Below, piece by piece: positions 18,878 through 30,861 of a DNA stretch of 64,000 nt. The stretch lies in contig NZ_CP026004.1 of NCBI RefSeq assembly GCF_003086895.1, positions 2,640,731 to 2,704,730 on the forward strand. The letters run 5' to 3'. Made by a program: the position numbers and the translations under genes. The first letter of the stretch is position 1. Each line of letters opens with the position of its first letter. The notes beneath the pieces were generated by a model. That model ran no database searches, had not been told where the DNA came from, and saw only the letters and a program-made list of their open reading frames with translations. The DNA is from Stenotrophomonas sp. ESTM1D_MKCIP4_1 (lineage in GTDB: Bacteria; Pseudomonadota; Gammaproteobacteria; Xanthomonadales; Xanthomonadaceae).

Positions 18878-19942
18878 TCAACCGCCGAAGGCGGCCCGCA
18901 TGTTTTCCGGGGTCGGGTTCAGGATGACCCCGCGCTCGGTCACGATGGCGTCGATCAGCTCACCCGGGGTGACGTCGAACACCGGGTTCCAGGCGGCGAT
19001 GCCTTCGGCCACGGTGCGGGTACCGCCCACGCCGTACAGTTCGCCGGGGTCGCGCTGCTCGATCTCGATCTGGCTGCCATCCACGGTGTCCATGTCCACC
19101 GTGGAGGACGGCGCCACCACCATGAACTTCACCCCGTGGTGGCGGGCGGCGATGGCCAGCTGGTAGGTGCCGATCTTGTTGGCGGTATCGCCGTTGGCGC
19201 AGATGCGGTCGGCACCGACGATCACCCACTGCACCGCACCGGTCTTCATCAGGTGCGAGGCGGCCGAATCGGCGATCAGGGTGGCGTCGATGCCGTCCTG
19301 CTGCAGTTCCCACACGGTCAGGCGTGCACCCTGCAGCCACGGACGGGTCTCGCCGGCAAACACGCGGGCGATGCGATGCTGAGCCATGCCGGCACGGATG
19401 ACACCCAGTGCAGTGCCGAAGCCTGCGGTGGCCAGCGAACCGGTGTTGCAATGGGTCAGCACGCCGCTGCCGGCGTCGATCAGACCCGCACCCAGCGCCC
19501 CCATGTGACGGTTGGCGGCCAGGTCTTCCTCGGCGATGGCCTGCGCCTCGGCTTCCAGCTGCACCTTCCAGTCGGCACCGGCAGCGGTCAGGCAACGGCG
19601 CATGCGCGCCAGTGCCCAGGCCAGGTTCACCGCGGTCGGGCGCGAGGCATTCAGCCGCTGCAGGGCCGGTTCCAGCTGCTGCAGGGCGTGCGCACCATCG
19701 GCGGCCTGCACATCACGTGCGGCCAGCACCACGCCCCAGGCGGCCGCGATGCCGATGGCCGGCGCACCGCGCACGGTCAGCGCATGAATGGCGATGGCGA
19801 CGTCGTCGCTGTCATGGCAGACCACGTGTTCAACCACGAACGGCAGCTTGCGCTGGTCGAGCAGTTGCAGGGCATCGCCGGTCCACAGGATCGGGCGGAT
19901 GTGGTCGTAGCGGGCGTAGTCGAGGTCGGTGGCAGTGTTCAT
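18878..19942 (-). CDS. mtnA: S-methyl-5-thioribose-1-phosphate isomerase
   Basis: A 354-residue protein of the eIF2B-alpha/MtnA family, with [20 protein letters not shown] near the N-terminus, [20 protein letters not shown] holding the catalytic Cys, and the Asp region [20 protein letters not shown]. It isomerises methylthioribose-1-phosphate to methylthioribulose-1-phosphate in the methionine salvage pathway. The start at ATG 19942 gives the usual family N-terminus; upstream frame extension is ignored. Other salvage genes are not adjacent. It sits alone between gyrA and a DUF3011 gene on the same strand. Confidence 0.96.
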   Translation of the reverse strand: MNTATDLDYARYDHIRPILWTGDALQLLDQRKLPFVVEHVVCHDSDDVAIAIHALTVRGAPAIGIAAAWGVVLAARDVQAADGAHALQQLEPALQRLNASRPTAVNLAWALARMRRCLTAAGADWKVQLEAEAQAIAEEDLAANRHMGALGAGLIDAGSGVLTHCNTGSLATAGFGTALGVIRAGMAQHRIARVFAGETRPWLQGARLTVWELQQDGIDATLIADSAASHLMKTGAVQWVIVGADRICANGDTANKIGTYQLAIAARHHGVKFMVVAPSSTVDMDTVDGSQIEIEQRDPGELYGVGGTRTVAEGIAAWNPVFDVTPGELIDAIVTERGVILNPTPENMRAAFGG

Positions 19943-19989
19943 GAGCCCATTGTAGGGCCACGCCCCATACGGTTCGAGCCTGCCCGGCC

Positions 19990-20727
19990 TCAATTCACCG
20001 AGAATTCGGCGCGGCAGCCACCGTCCACCCAGATGCCGTTGCGGCTCCAGCCCCAGGTACGGCCTTCCTCGCAGGCCGTGCCGGACAGCTGCTTGATCAC
20101 CGTGGCTTGGGTGGAAATGGAGGCACCGCAGAAGCGCCGCCGCTTGGATTTGGATTCGCAGGTCACCTTGCGCGCGACGTCGACGAAACGGCCATCATCA
20201 TCAGCCACCTCGAAATCCCCCTGGCAGCCGCGGCTGGTCCAGACCTCGTTGCGCTTGTAGCCCCAGCCCTGCCCTTCGCGGCACGGCAGCACCGAGAGCT
20301 GGCGCAGCAGGCGCACCGGCGCGCCATCCAGCCGCACGGGGCAGCTCTGTGGGCGGCCGCTCGATTCGCAGCGCACCACGCGGCGCACCAGGCGCTTGCC
20401 CTTGCCGTCGCTGGCGGCAGCAGAAGCGGTACCCGCCGCCGCACGTGCACGGAACTCTGCACGGCAGCCCAGGGTCACCCACACGCCACTGCGGTCGGTA
20501 CCCCACTCGCTGCCACGGATGCAGGTGTTGCTCGACAACTGGCGCACCAGATCCACGCCGTTGCTGACGTCGATGTCGCAGTGCACCCAGCCCATGTCGC
20601 GCGATTCGCAGGTCACCACTTCGCCTTCGTAGCCAGCCGGCTGCGCTGACGCCAACGAAGGCAGCAGGCCGCCCCATATCGCCATGGAGTACACCGGTGC
20701 CGCGACGACCGCAAACCACTTGACCAA
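19990..20727 (-). CDS. Exported cysteine-rich protein with three DUF3011 repeats
   Basis: About 245 residues. An N-terminal hydrophobic stretch ([19 protein letters not shown], cleavage near SLASAQP) looks like a signal peptide. Three tandem repeats follow, each of the form V-x-C-E-S ... C ... V-x-L-x-R-Q-L-S ... C-x-x-G-x-x-W-G ... G-V-W-V-x-x-G-C-R-A-E-F, about 65 residues each. This is DUF3011, a periplasmic or secreted repeat of unknown function in Xanthomonadaceae and relatives; conserved Cys pairs suggest disulfides. I favour TTG 20727 (GGGGA five bases upstream) over TTG 20739. Confidence 0.78.
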   Translation of the reverse strand: MVKWFAVVAAPVYSMAIWGGLLPSLASAQPAGYEGEVVTCESRDMGWVHCDIDVSNGVDLVRQLSSNTCIRGSEWGTDRSGVWVTLGCRAEFRARAAAGTASAAASDGKGKRLVRRVVRCESSGRPQSCPVRLDGAPVRLLRQLSVLPCREGQGWGYKRNEVWTSRGCQGDFEVADDDGRFVDVARKVTCESKSKRRRFCGASISTQATVIKQLSGTACEEGRTWGWSRNGIWVDGGCRAEFSVN

Positions 20728-20859
20728 AGCATTCCCCAACGGAGCGGATGACCCACGATGCCAGTGTCCCGCATCAGGCGTGATAAGACCATCATCGTGC
20801 TTGCTGAATCAAGCGCGAAATCCGTCGTTTTTGTTCAGGCGCAGTGAGCGCCATGTCGT

Positions 20860-21816
20860 TCAGGCATGTGCGAAATCAAACGCCAGCACGTCGGCAATGC
20901 GAGGCGTACGGTTCATCGCCATCAGCAGGCGATCCACGCCTACAGCCACGCCTGCGCAGGCCGGCATGGCAGGCAACGCCGACAACAAGGCTTCGTCCAG
21001 TGCCGGTTGCACCTGGCCCCGTTCGTGCCGCCGCTGTTGGTCGCGCTCGAAGCGCGTACGTTGCTCGCCTGCATCATTCAGCTCGTGATACCCGTTGGCC
21101 AGCTCGACCGCACCCAGGTACAGCTCGAAGCGTTCGGCCAGCGCCGGCGTGCCGGGGCGGATGCGTGCCAACGCCGCCTGGCTGGCTGGCCAATCGTGGA
21201 CGACCGTCATCACCGCGTCATCGAAGTGCGGTTGGATGCGATGGGTCATCAGCAGATCCAGCCAGTCGTCGCGGGTGAGGCCCACCGGGTCGATGTGCAC
21301 CTCGCCCAACGCGGCGCGCAGCGCGCGCTCATCCGCATCGAACGGATCCACGCCGGCATGCTGCAGGAACAGTTCGCGGTAGCTGAGCACGAGCAGCGTC
21401 GCCGTGCGCCCGACCAGGGCCAGCGCCTGGCCCACCAATGCGGCGGTTTCCTGCACCAGGCGATGGTGATCCCAGCCCACGCGGTACCACTCCAGCATGG
21501 TGAATTCGGGATTGTGACGGCCACCGGCCTCGCCATTGCGGAACACCCGCCCAAGCTCATAGCAATCGCCCACGCCAGCCGCCAGCAGGCGCTTGAGCGG
21601 GAATTCCGGCGAGGTGCGCAGCCAGCGGCGGCGACCACCGGCATCGACGTGGCCGCTGAAATCGGTATGGAAGCTGTCGATGTTCGGCTCGGTGTTGCCG
21701 GCGACTGACAGGATTGGCGTCTCCACTTCCAGCACATCGCGTTCGGCGAAAAAGCGGCGCACCAGCGCGTTCAGCGCCGCACGCTGCCGCAGTGCGTGCA
21801 ACAGGGCTTCGCTCAC
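20860..21816 (-). CDS. epmA: Elongation factor P--(R)-beta-lysine ligase
   Basis: A 318-residue class-II lysyl-tRNA-synthetase paralogue lacking the anticodon-binding domain. Class II signatures are present: the motif 2 area YELGRVFRNGEAGGRHNPEF and the C-terminal motif 3 region ACAGVAVGVDRLLMAMNRTP. EpmA attaches beta-lysine to EF-P, which relieves stalling at polyproline. The GTG start at 21816 overlaps the GNAT gene stop (GTGA), so the two are coupled. EpmB and EF-P genes are not in the window. Confidence 0.95.
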   Translation of the reverse strand: MSEALLHALRQRAALNALVRRFFAERDVLEVETPILSVAGNTEPNIDSFHTDFSGHVDAGGRRRWLRTSPEFPLKRLLAAGVGDCYELGRVFRNGEAGGRHNPEFTMLEWYRVGWDHHRLVQETAALVGQALALVGRTATLLVLSYRELFLQHAGVDPFDADERALRAALGEVHIDPVGLTRDDWLDLLMTHRIQPHFDDAVMTVVHDWPASQAALARIRPGTPALAERFELYLGAVELANGYHELNDAGEQRTRFERDQQRRHERGQVQPALDEALLSALPAMPACAGVAVGVDRLLMAMNRTPRIADVLAFDFAHA

Positions 21817-22298
21817 AGGATGCCCTCCGGGCGCGGGTGATCCAGCGGCAGGGTCAGCAGATCGCGGGTGTCATCGATGTAGCCACTGGCCAGGTACAGG
21901 CGACGGGCCAGTTCATTGTGATGGTTCACTTCCAGGCGCAGGCGGCTGACACCGCGCCCGCGCGCACGCTGCTCACAGATGGCCAGCGCCTGCTTGCCAC
22001 GGCCACGACCGCGCGCGCGGTGCGCCAGGTACAGCTCGTCCAGCAGCATGAAATGGCCGCCCTGCTCCAGGCTGAAACCCATGGCGATGACCGCGTAGCC
22101 ACAGACTTCTGCGGCCTCGTCCAGCCACAGCAGCACTTCGCCGTTGCGCGGGTCGGCCAGCAGCGCATCGACGCCACGGCGCACGCGCGCATCATCGAAG
22201 TCGATCCTGTCTTCGGCGTAGAACTCGCGCATCAATGCGATCAGCAGTTCCTCATCGGCGCGCGTGGCCAGGCGGAAATCCAGCGGGGCGGTCTGCAT
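21813..22298 (-). CDS. GNAT-family N-acetyltransferase
   Basis: A 161-residue single-domain GNAT protein. The acetyl-CoA-binding motif A is LLDELYLAHRARGRGRGKQA (R-x-x-G-x-G/A pattern), followed by the beta5 strand SRLRLEVNHHNELARRLYLA and SGYIDD, a classical motif B. Substrate unknown. GAGGA seven bases before ATG 22298 supports the start. It is translationally coupled to epmA by a 4-bp overlap. Confidence 0.88.
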   Translation of the reverse strand: MQTAPLDFRLATRADEELLIALMREFYAEDRIDFDDARVRRGVDALLADPRNGEVLLWLDEAAEVCGYAVIAMGFSLEQGGHFMLLDELYLAHRARGRGRGKQALAICEQRARGRGVSRLRLEVNHHNELARRLYLASGYIDDTRDLLTLPLDHPRPEGIL

Positions 22299-22350
22299 CG
22301 GGTGTCCTCTCGTGTATCAGGCCGGGCGCGGACGGCGCCCGGCGGTGTCG

Positions 22351-24849
<2,499 letters not shown>

Positions 24850-24898
24850 CTACCGCGCCCGGGTGTCAGCCCCCCGTAATGCCCCGCCGGGGTGGCAT

Positions 24899-24986
24899 GT
24901 AGCGTCGAGCTTGCTCGACTGCGGCTGGGTAGAGTCGAGCGAGCTCGACTCTACAAGAGCGGCAGTCGAGCGAGCTTGAAGCTAAC
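24899..24986. repeat. Cluster of three REP elements between ligA and the aminotransferase gene
   Basis: GTAGCGTCGAGCTTGCTCGA (from 24899), a perfect 26-bp palindrome beginning and ending GTAG/CTAC (24929-24954), and a degenerate copy (24964-24986) lie in the 235-bp divergent gap between ligA and the aminotransferase start. Confidence 0.85.
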
Positions 24987-25051
24987 AGTGCGGGTTGCCG
25001 CCCGCCGCCGGCAGCGCTAGCGTGCATCGGCCACCCTTCGGAATCCTGCAC

Positions 25052-26155
25052 GTGACCCTGCCCGCCTCCCGCCGCCACTTCCTGCAGCTGGCCGGTGCCG
25101 GCCTCGTCGCCGCTGGCAGCGGCCTGCCCCACCTGGCCCAGGCCCAATCGGTCCCCCGTGGCCCGGTCCTGCTCAGCTTCAACGAATGCCCGTACGGCCC
25201 CTCGCCCGCCGCCCAGCAGGCCGCGCGCGACAGTATTGCCGGCAGTGGTCGTTACCAGTTCGCCCTGGCCGGGCAGGTGCGCGACGCCTTCGCCGCCGAG
25301 GCCGGCCTCCCGGCTGACCACGTACGCCTGTACCCGGGTTCCAGCGAACCCCTGAACCGTGCCGCCACCCTGTGGACCAGCCCTCAGGCGGCGCTGGTGG
25401 TGGCCGACCCGACCTTCGAGAGCCTGGGTGACATGGCCGGTGCACGTGGCGCCCCTGTCCAGAAGGTTCCGCTGCGTACCGATGGCGCGCACGATCTGCG
25501 CGCGATGGCGGCAGCAGCGCACGCCCAGCCGACCGGCCTGATCTACGTCTGCAATCCGAACAATCCCACCGGCTCGATCAGCCCGCCGACCGAGCTGGCC
25601 TGGTTGCTGGCCAACAAACCTGCCGCCACCCGCGTGCTGGTGGACGAGGCCTACCTGCAGTACAGCGAGCAGCCCAGCCTGATCGCGCAGGTGGCCCAGC
25701 GCGATGACCTGATCGTGCTGCGTACGTTCTCCAAGCTGTATGGCATGGCCGGCCTGCGCCTGGGCGTGGCGGCCGCCCATCCCGACCGCCTGCGCGACCT
25801 GGCCAGCCTGGGCGAGAACCCGCTGCCGGTACCCGCGCTGGCTGCAGGGCTGGCCAGCCTGCGTGATCCGCAGCTGATCGCGCAGCGCCGCCTGCAGAAC
25901 GCGAAGGTCCGCCAGACCACCATCGCCTGGCTGGGCAAGCGCGGTTTCAGCTGCGTGCCGTCGGAAGCCAACTGCTTCGTGGTGGATGTGCAGCGCGACG
26001 GCAACGCCTTTGCCAAGGCAATGGCCGACAACGGTGTGGTGATCGGCCGCAGTTGGCCGATCTGGCCGCAGCGCGTGCGGGTGACCGTAGGCACCGAAGA
26101 GGAAATGGCGGCGTTCCGCAGCGCATTCGCCAAGGTCGCCGGCGTGCCGGCGTAA
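25052..26155 (+). CDS. Tat-exported PLP aminotransferase (histidinol-phosphate aminotransferase-like)
   Basis: From GTG 25052 the product is 367 residues. It begins MTLPASRRHFLQLAGAGLVA, a twin-arginine (S-R-R-x-F-L) export signal with cleavage near HLAQAQS. The rest is a fold-type I aminotransferase of the HisC-like subfamily: LIYVCNPNNPTGSIS, the Asp in VLVDEAYLQYSE, the PLP-lysine in LRTFSKLYGMAGLRLGVAA, and the C-terminal Arg in PQRVRVTVGTEEEM. Folded export by Tat would put a PLP enzyme in the periplasm; substrate unknown. An upstream in-frame ATG (24995) would bury the signal and is less likely. The gene is opposite in strand to its neighbours and flanked by REP clusters. Confidence 0.82.
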   Translation: MTLPASRRHFLQLAGAGLVAAGSGLPHLAQAQSVPRGPVLLSFNECPYGPSPAAQQAARDSIAGSGRYQFALAGQVRDAFAAEAGLPADHVRLYPGSSEPLNRAATLWTSPQAALVVADPTFESLGDMAGARGAPVQKVPLRTDGAHDLRAMAAAAHAQPTGLIYVCNPNNPTGSISPPTELAWLLANKPAATRVLVDEAYLQYSEQPSLIAQVAQRDDLIVLRTFSKLYGMAGLRLGVAAAHPDRLRDLASLGENPLPVPALAAGLASLRDPQLIAQRRLQNAKVRQTTIAWLGKRGFSCVPSEANCFVVDVQRDGNAFAKAMADNGVVIGRSWPIWPQRVRVTVGTEEEMAAFRSAFAKVAGVPA

Positions 26156-26165
26156 CACCCTCCGC

Positions 26166-26334
26166 GGTGGGTGCCGACCGTTGATCGGCACATCATCCCC
26201 GGTAGGTGCCGACCGTGGGTCGGCACATCCGTCCCGGTAGGTGCCGACCGTTGGTCGGCACATCCGTCCCGGTAGGTGCCGACCGTTGGCCGACACATCA
26301 ATCCCGGTAGGTGCCGACCGTGGGTCGGCACATC
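26166..26334. repeat. Five-unit REP array with 35-bp period
   Basis: Five copies of GTAGGTGCCGACCGTTGGTC (each continuing GGCACATC) repeat at exactly 35 bp, with minor changes: GTTGATC in the first, GTGGGTC in the second and fifth, GTTGGCCGAC in the fourth. The array fills the space between the converging aminotransferase and zipA genes and ends 6 bp from the zipA stop. All units point the same way. Confidence 0.95.
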
Positions 26335-26339
26335 AGCAT

Positions 26340-27077
26340 TTACCAGCGCGGCGGCTTGGTCAGCGGCGGTGCCTGGTGCTGGCGATCGTAGGCACGCAGC
26401 TCGTCGCGGATGTGGGCGATGCGCTGGCGGCCCAAGGCGTTGCGGCTGTCATCCAGCACCACGCCATCAAGCAGCTCGGCCATGCGCTGCACGGTCGGCA
26501 GCATCTTTTCCCAGGCATCCAGCGCGGTCAGCGGTGCCGGCAGGGTCAGGAAGAAGGCGATGGCCGGGGTTTCCATGGCGCGGATGTTGCCCATGTCGAA
26601 GCTGCCCGGCTTCATGATGCTGGCCATCGAAAAGATCGGGCCGCGCTCGGGATGGCCTTCCACCAGGCGGTGGAACACGTTCATATGGCCAAACACCAGG
26701 CCGGTCTTTTCGGCCGCCACCACGATGTCCTCGCCACGCAGCTGTTCACCGGCGCGGGCGGCCACGAACAACGACACGATCTTGTCGAAGTCCTGGGTCG
26801 CACGCTTGCCCAGATCGCTGCTGCCCGGGTCGGTATCGGCCAGGCCCAGTTCCGCCTGCTGGCCTTCGTCGCCCAGCCCCGGCTCGCTTCGGCTCTCGCC
26901 CAAGGCCACGCCGTCTTCGCCCAGCACCGGCTCGCGGCGCTCACCGCTGCTCGGTTCCGTGCTTTCCACGCGGCGCCCCTGCGGCTTCTTTTTCGGACGG
27001 CCAAACAGGAAGATCGCGGCAACCAGCAGCAGGCCGGCGGCCAGGATGCCGATGCGCAACAATGCCGTGTCGGTCAT
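26340..27077 (-). CDS. zipA: Cell division protein ZipA
   Basis: A 245-residue protein with an N-terminal membrane anchor without cleavage (LLRIGILAAGLLLVAAIFLF), a short charged linker (residues about 27-95) and the FtsZ-binding C-terminal domain (KIVSLFVAARAGEQLRGEDI, FGHMNVFHR, PIFSMASIMKPGSFDMGN). ZipA tethers FtsZ protofilaments to the inner membrane at the division site. The linker is short compared with E. coli (328 residues in total). It lies 46 bp downstream of smc in the same direction. Confidence 0.95.
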   Translation of the reverse strand: MTDTALLRIGILAAGLLLVAAIFLFGRPKKKPQGRRVESTEPSSGERREPVLGEDGVALGESRSEPGLGDEGQQAELGLADTDPGSSDLGKRATQDFDKIVSLFVAARAGEQLRGEDIVVAAEKTGLVFGHMNVFHRLVEGHPERGPIFSMASIMKPGSFDMGNIRAMETPAIAFFLTLPAPLTALDAWEKMLPTVQRMAELLDGVVLDDSRNALGRQRIAHIRDELRAYDRQHQAPPLTKPPRW

Positions 27078-27123
27078 TCGGTAGGTTCTCCGGCTAGTTC
27101 ATTCAGGTAACTAGAATGGCACG

Positions 27124-30100
27124 TCAGGCCGCGCCCGCCAATCGCGCGGCTTCTTCCAGGTCCACGCTGACCAGGCGGCTGACGCCCGGCTCGCGCATGG
27201 TGACGCCCGACAGCTGGTGGGCCGCCTCCATCGTCGCCTTGTTATGGCTGACGAACAGGAACTGCACCTTCTCGCTCATCTCCTTGACCATGTTGGCCAG
27301 GCGACCGACGTTGGCCTCGTCCAGCGGCGCGTCCACCTCGTCCAGCAGGCAGAAGGGCGCGGGATTGAGCTGGAAGATCGCAAACACCAGGGCGACCGCG
27401 GTCATCGCCTTCTCACCGCCGGACAGCAGCGAGATGCTGGACACGCGCTTGCCCGGCGGGCGCGCCATGATGGTCACGCCGGTATCCAGCAGGTCCTCGC
27501 CGGTCAGTTCCAGATAGGCATGGCCGCCACCGAACAGGCGCGGGTACAGTGCCTGCACGCCCGCATTGACGCGGTCGAAGGTGTCCTTGAAGCGGCCACG
27601 GGTTTCGCGGTCGATCTTGCGGATGGCGTCTTCCAGGGTTTCCAGCGCGGTGGTCAGGTCGGTGTGCTGCGCGTCCAGATAGTCCGAACGCTGCGATGCT
27701 TCTCCGTACTCATGGATGGCGGCCAGGTTGACCGGCTCCAGCCGGCGCATGCGTCCGTCGATCTGGTGAACGGCCTGTTCCCAGTCGCCCAGGCGGGCAT
27801 CGTCCGGCAGCGCGTTGAGCACGTCCCGCAGCACAAAACCCGCCTTTTCCACCGCACCCTGCAGGGTCTCGGCACTGAGCACCAGCGCCTGCTGGTCAAG
27901 CTTGCGCTGCGAAATTCGCTCACGCTGGGCCAGCGCCTGTTCGTCGCGCTGGTGGCGGGTCTGTTCGTAATTGCGCAGTTCGGCGTCGATGCCGTCCAGC
28001 AGCGTGCGTGCTTCGGTCAGCACGCGATCGGCACGCACGCGTTCTTCCAGCGCGTTCTGGTGTTCGGCCTGCAGCGATTCGACCGGCGAATCGCCTTCGT
28101 CGAGCTGCGAATGCAGTTCGCCCAGGCGCGAATCCAGCTGCCCGCGCTGGGTACTCATGCGCTCCAATGCCTGGCTCAGCGATGCCACCTGCGCACGCTG
28201 CGACTCCAGAGTCAGGGCCAGTGCATGCGAACGCTCGCGCACCGCGCGCGCGGCTTCGCGGGCCACATCGCGCGCATCGGTCAACTGACGACGCTCGCCT
28301 TCCAGGCCCTGCCGGGTCGATTCCAGATCGCCCATGCTGCTGACCGCACTCTCCAGCCGCGAACGCGCCTCGCGCGCCTGTTCGCGGTTGACGTCCAGGG
28401 TTTCCAGCAGCTGGCCCAGCTCACCTTCGATGCGATCGATGCGCGTGCGCGCTGCTTCCACCTTGCCCTGCTGGCCCTGCAACTGGCCGGCCAGTTCGGA
28501 CACCGCACGATGCGCCTGGTACAGCGCCCGCTGCGCGTCCTCGCGCTGCTGCTCCGCCGCCAGCAACTGGTCACGGAATGCCGCGAGCTGCTCTTCCACT
28601 GCGGCCTCGCGGTCCTGCAGCTGTTCGATCTGCTCGCGCAGTTCGTTGATCTCGCGTTCGCGCAGCAGTGCACCCTGCTGGGCGGCACCGGAACGCGACA
28701 CCCGCAGCCAGCCCTGGCCCAGGCGCTCGCCGCCCTGGGTGATGATCGAATCGCCCTCGGGCAGGCCGGCCTGCAGCGTCTTCGCTTCGGCCAGGTCACG
28801 GGCACCGTGCAGGTGGGCCAGCAGGCGGCGGATGGCCACCGGGCCCCGCACGCGTGCGGCCAGCGAGGTCGGCGCCACGTTCAGTTCGCCGGATGCGTCG
28901 GCCACCAGCGCGATGTGACCATCGCCGAGTTCGCCCAGCGCATCGACCAGACGCGCCGGCTCCTCCACCAGCACGCCCTCGATCAGCTGGCCGAGCGCGC
29001 TTTCCACGGCATTTTCCCAGCCGGCATCGACATCCAAACGCTCGCCCACGCGTGCAGCCGAATCCAGCCCGTGAGCCTTCAGCCACGCCACGGCGGCGCC
29101 CTGCTCCTGGCCGAGCGCGGCCTGCTGCAGGGTTTCCAGTGACGCCAGGCGGCCACGCAGGCCATTGGACTGCTTGCGCAGCTCGGCCAGTTCATTCTGG
29201 CCGGTGCGCTGCTGTTCCTGCACGGCAGTCACGCCCTGCTTGCGGCGTTCGACGTCCTCGCCGAGTTCGTCCAGCGCCGTCTTCTGCGTTTCATGCTGCA
29301 GGTACAGCTGCTCGAAGGCTTCTTCCAGCGCATCCACGTCCAGCCCGGCGCGCTCGCCGGCCAGCGCTTCGCGGCGCCGGTCGGCATCAAGGATCTGCTT
29401 GTCCAGGTAGTCCACGCGGGTCCGCTCGACATCGCCGGCACGCGAGGCTTCCGAGCTCTGCGAGGTGTGCTGTTCCCAGCGGTGCTGCCAGCTGGCCAGG
29501 CGGTCTTCGGCCTCGCGCAGGCTTTCCTGCTTGATCTCGTTCTCTTCCTGCAGCGCTTCCAGCTGCGGGGTGGCATCGTCGACGGCCTCGCGCAGCACCC
29601 TCAGCTTGGCTTCGTCGCCACTGATGTGCTGGCCAAGCTCGGACAATGCCTGCCGGGTTTCGTCGCGCGCCTTGTGCAGGCGCTGCGACAGTTCACGCTG
29701 GTGCTGGATCTGCTGCTCGACACGGGCCAGCGTGCTGCCGACCTGGTAGACGGCGGCCTGTGCGGTATTGAGTGCATCGGCGGCCTCTTCGCGGCGCACG
29801 CGCGAGGTCTCGATGCGGGCTTCGGCCTCACGCTGGTCGGCAATCAGCTGCTGCAGCTTGGTTTCTTCCTGCGACAGCCCTTCGCGCAGCTTGGACAGGC
29901 GGCCGTCGAGGCCACGGAACTCCAGCGCCTTCCACTCGGCATCCTTGACCCGGCGCTCTTCCTGCAGCGCCTGGTACTGCTCGGCCTGCCGGGCCTGGCG
30001 CTTGAGGTGTTCGAGCTGCTTGCTGATCTCATCGCGCAGATCGCCCAGGCGGTCCAGGTTCTCGCGGGTGTGGCGGATGCGGGTTTCGGTTTCCTTGCGG

Positions 30101-30627
30101 CGCTCCTTGTACTTGGAGATGCCGGCCGCTTCTTCCAGGTACACGCGCAGGTCTTCCGGGCGCGCCTCGATGATCTGGCTGATCATGCCCTGCTCGATGA
30201 TCGAGTAGCTGCGCGGCCCCAGGCCGGTGCCCAGGAACAGATCGGTGATGTCGCGGCGGCGGCACTTGGTGCCATTGAGATAATAGTTGCTGCTGCCGTC
30301 GCGGCTGACCGTGCGCTTGACCGATATTTCGTTGAACGAGGCGTACTCGCCGGAAATCGTGTGGTCCGAATTATCGAAGATCAGCTCGACGGTGGCCTGC
30401 GAAACCGGCTTGCGGGCGTTGGAACCGGAGAAGATCACGTCGGTCAGCGAGTCGCCGCGCAGCCGGCTGGCCGAACTTTCGCCCATGACCCAGCGCACGG
30501 CGTCGATGATGTTCGACTTGCCGCAGCCATTGGGCCCCACCACGCCGGTCATGTTGGTCGGCAGGTGCAGGGTGGTCGGATCGACGAACGACTTGAAGCC
30601 GGACAGCTTGATCGTGGAAAGACGCAT
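27124..30627 (-). CDS. smc: Chromosome partition protein SMC
   Basis: A 1167-residue protein with start at ATG 30627 (MRLSTIKLSGFKSFVDPTTL). Walker A is VVGPNGCGKSN near residue 30; two long coiled-coil arms flank a hinge at about residues 500-640 (ESALGQLIEGVLVEEPARLV and DSIITQGGERLGQGW); the signature LLSGGEKAMTAVALVFA and Walker B PAPFCLLDEVDAPLDEANVG lie at the C-terminal end. SMC with ScpAB compacts and segregates the chromosome. The first gene of a run with zipA. About 230 bp separate its start from rplI's stop and hold the rplI terminator. Confidence 0.97.
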   Translation of the reverse strand: MRLSTIKLSGFKSFVDPTTLHLPTNMTGVVGPNGCGKSNIIDAVRWVMGESSASRLRGDSLTDVIFSGSNARKPVSQATVELIFDNSDHTISGEYASFNEISVKRTVSRDGSSNYYLNGTKCRRRDITDLFLGTGLGPRSYSIIEQGMISQIIEARPEDLRVYLEEAAGISKYKERRKETETRIRHTRENLDRLGDLRDEISKQLEHLKRQARQAEQYQALQEERRVKDAEWKALEFRGLDGRLSKLREGLSQEETKLQQLIADQREAEARIETSRVRREEAADALNTAQAAVYQVGSTLARVEQQIQHQRELSQRLHKARDETRQALSELGQHISGDEAKLRVLREAVDDATPQLEALQEENEIKQESLREAEDRLASWQHRWEQHTSQSSEASRAGDVERTRVDYLDKQILDADRRREALAGERAGLDVDALEEAFEQLYLQHETQKTALDELGEDVERRKQGVTAVQEQQRTGQNELAELRKQSNGLRGRLASLETLQQAALGQEQGAAVAWLKAHGLDSAARVGERLDVDAGWENAVESALGQLIEGVLVEEPARLVDALGELGDGHIALVADASGELNVAPTSLAARVRGPVAIRRLLAHLHGARDLAEAKTLQAGLPEGDSIITQGGERLGQGWLRVSRSGAAQQGALLREREINELREQIEQLQDREAAVEEQLAAFRDQLLAAEQQREDAQRALYQAHRAVSELAGQLQGQQGKVEAARTRIDRIEGELGQLLETLDVNREQAREARSRLESAVSSMGDLESTRQGLEGERRQLTDARDVAREAARAVRERSHALALTLESQRAQVASLSQALERMSTQRGQLDSRLGELHSQLDEGDSPVESLQAEHQNALEERVRADRVLTEARTLLDGIDAELRNYEQTRHQRDEQALAQRERISQRKLDQQALVLSAETLQGAVEKAGFVLRDVLNALPDDARLGDWEQAVHQIDGRMRRLEPVNLAAIHEYGEASQRSDYLDAQHTDLTTALETLEDAIRKIDRETRGRFKDTFDRVNAGVQALYPRLFGGGHAYLELTGEDLLDTGVTIMARPPGKRVSSISLLSGGEKAMTAVALVFAIFQLNPAPFCLLDEVDAPLDEANVGRLANMVKEMSEKVQFLFVSHNKATMEAAHQLSGVTMREPGVSRLVSVDLEEAARLAGAA

Positions 30628-30800
30628 AGAGGTTCCGGACTGGGGCCGGCGAGCGGCCTGCTTACCCTCCAAGTCCTTGATCCTGCTGGGATCGCTGGCC
30701 GTGGAACGGGCGTGACGCCCTGAGTATACCGATGTGGCTGTGTTCTACGAGGGGCGTGGAACGTGATCCGGCCAAGGCTGCGGGCGCCGGGCCTTCCCCA

Positions 30801-30831
30801 AAACAAAACGGGCACCCTTGCGGGCGCCCGT
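30801..30831 (-). terminator. rplI: Rho-independent terminator after rplI
   Basis: On the minus strand ACGGGCGCCC, loop GCAA and GGGTGCCCGT (one G-U pair) are followed by TTTGTTTTGGGG, 31 nt after the rplI stop. It closes the rpsF-rpsR-rplI operon. Confidence 0.85.
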
Positions 30832-30861
30832 TCTGGTGACACCAGGCCTTGCGGCGTGGGA

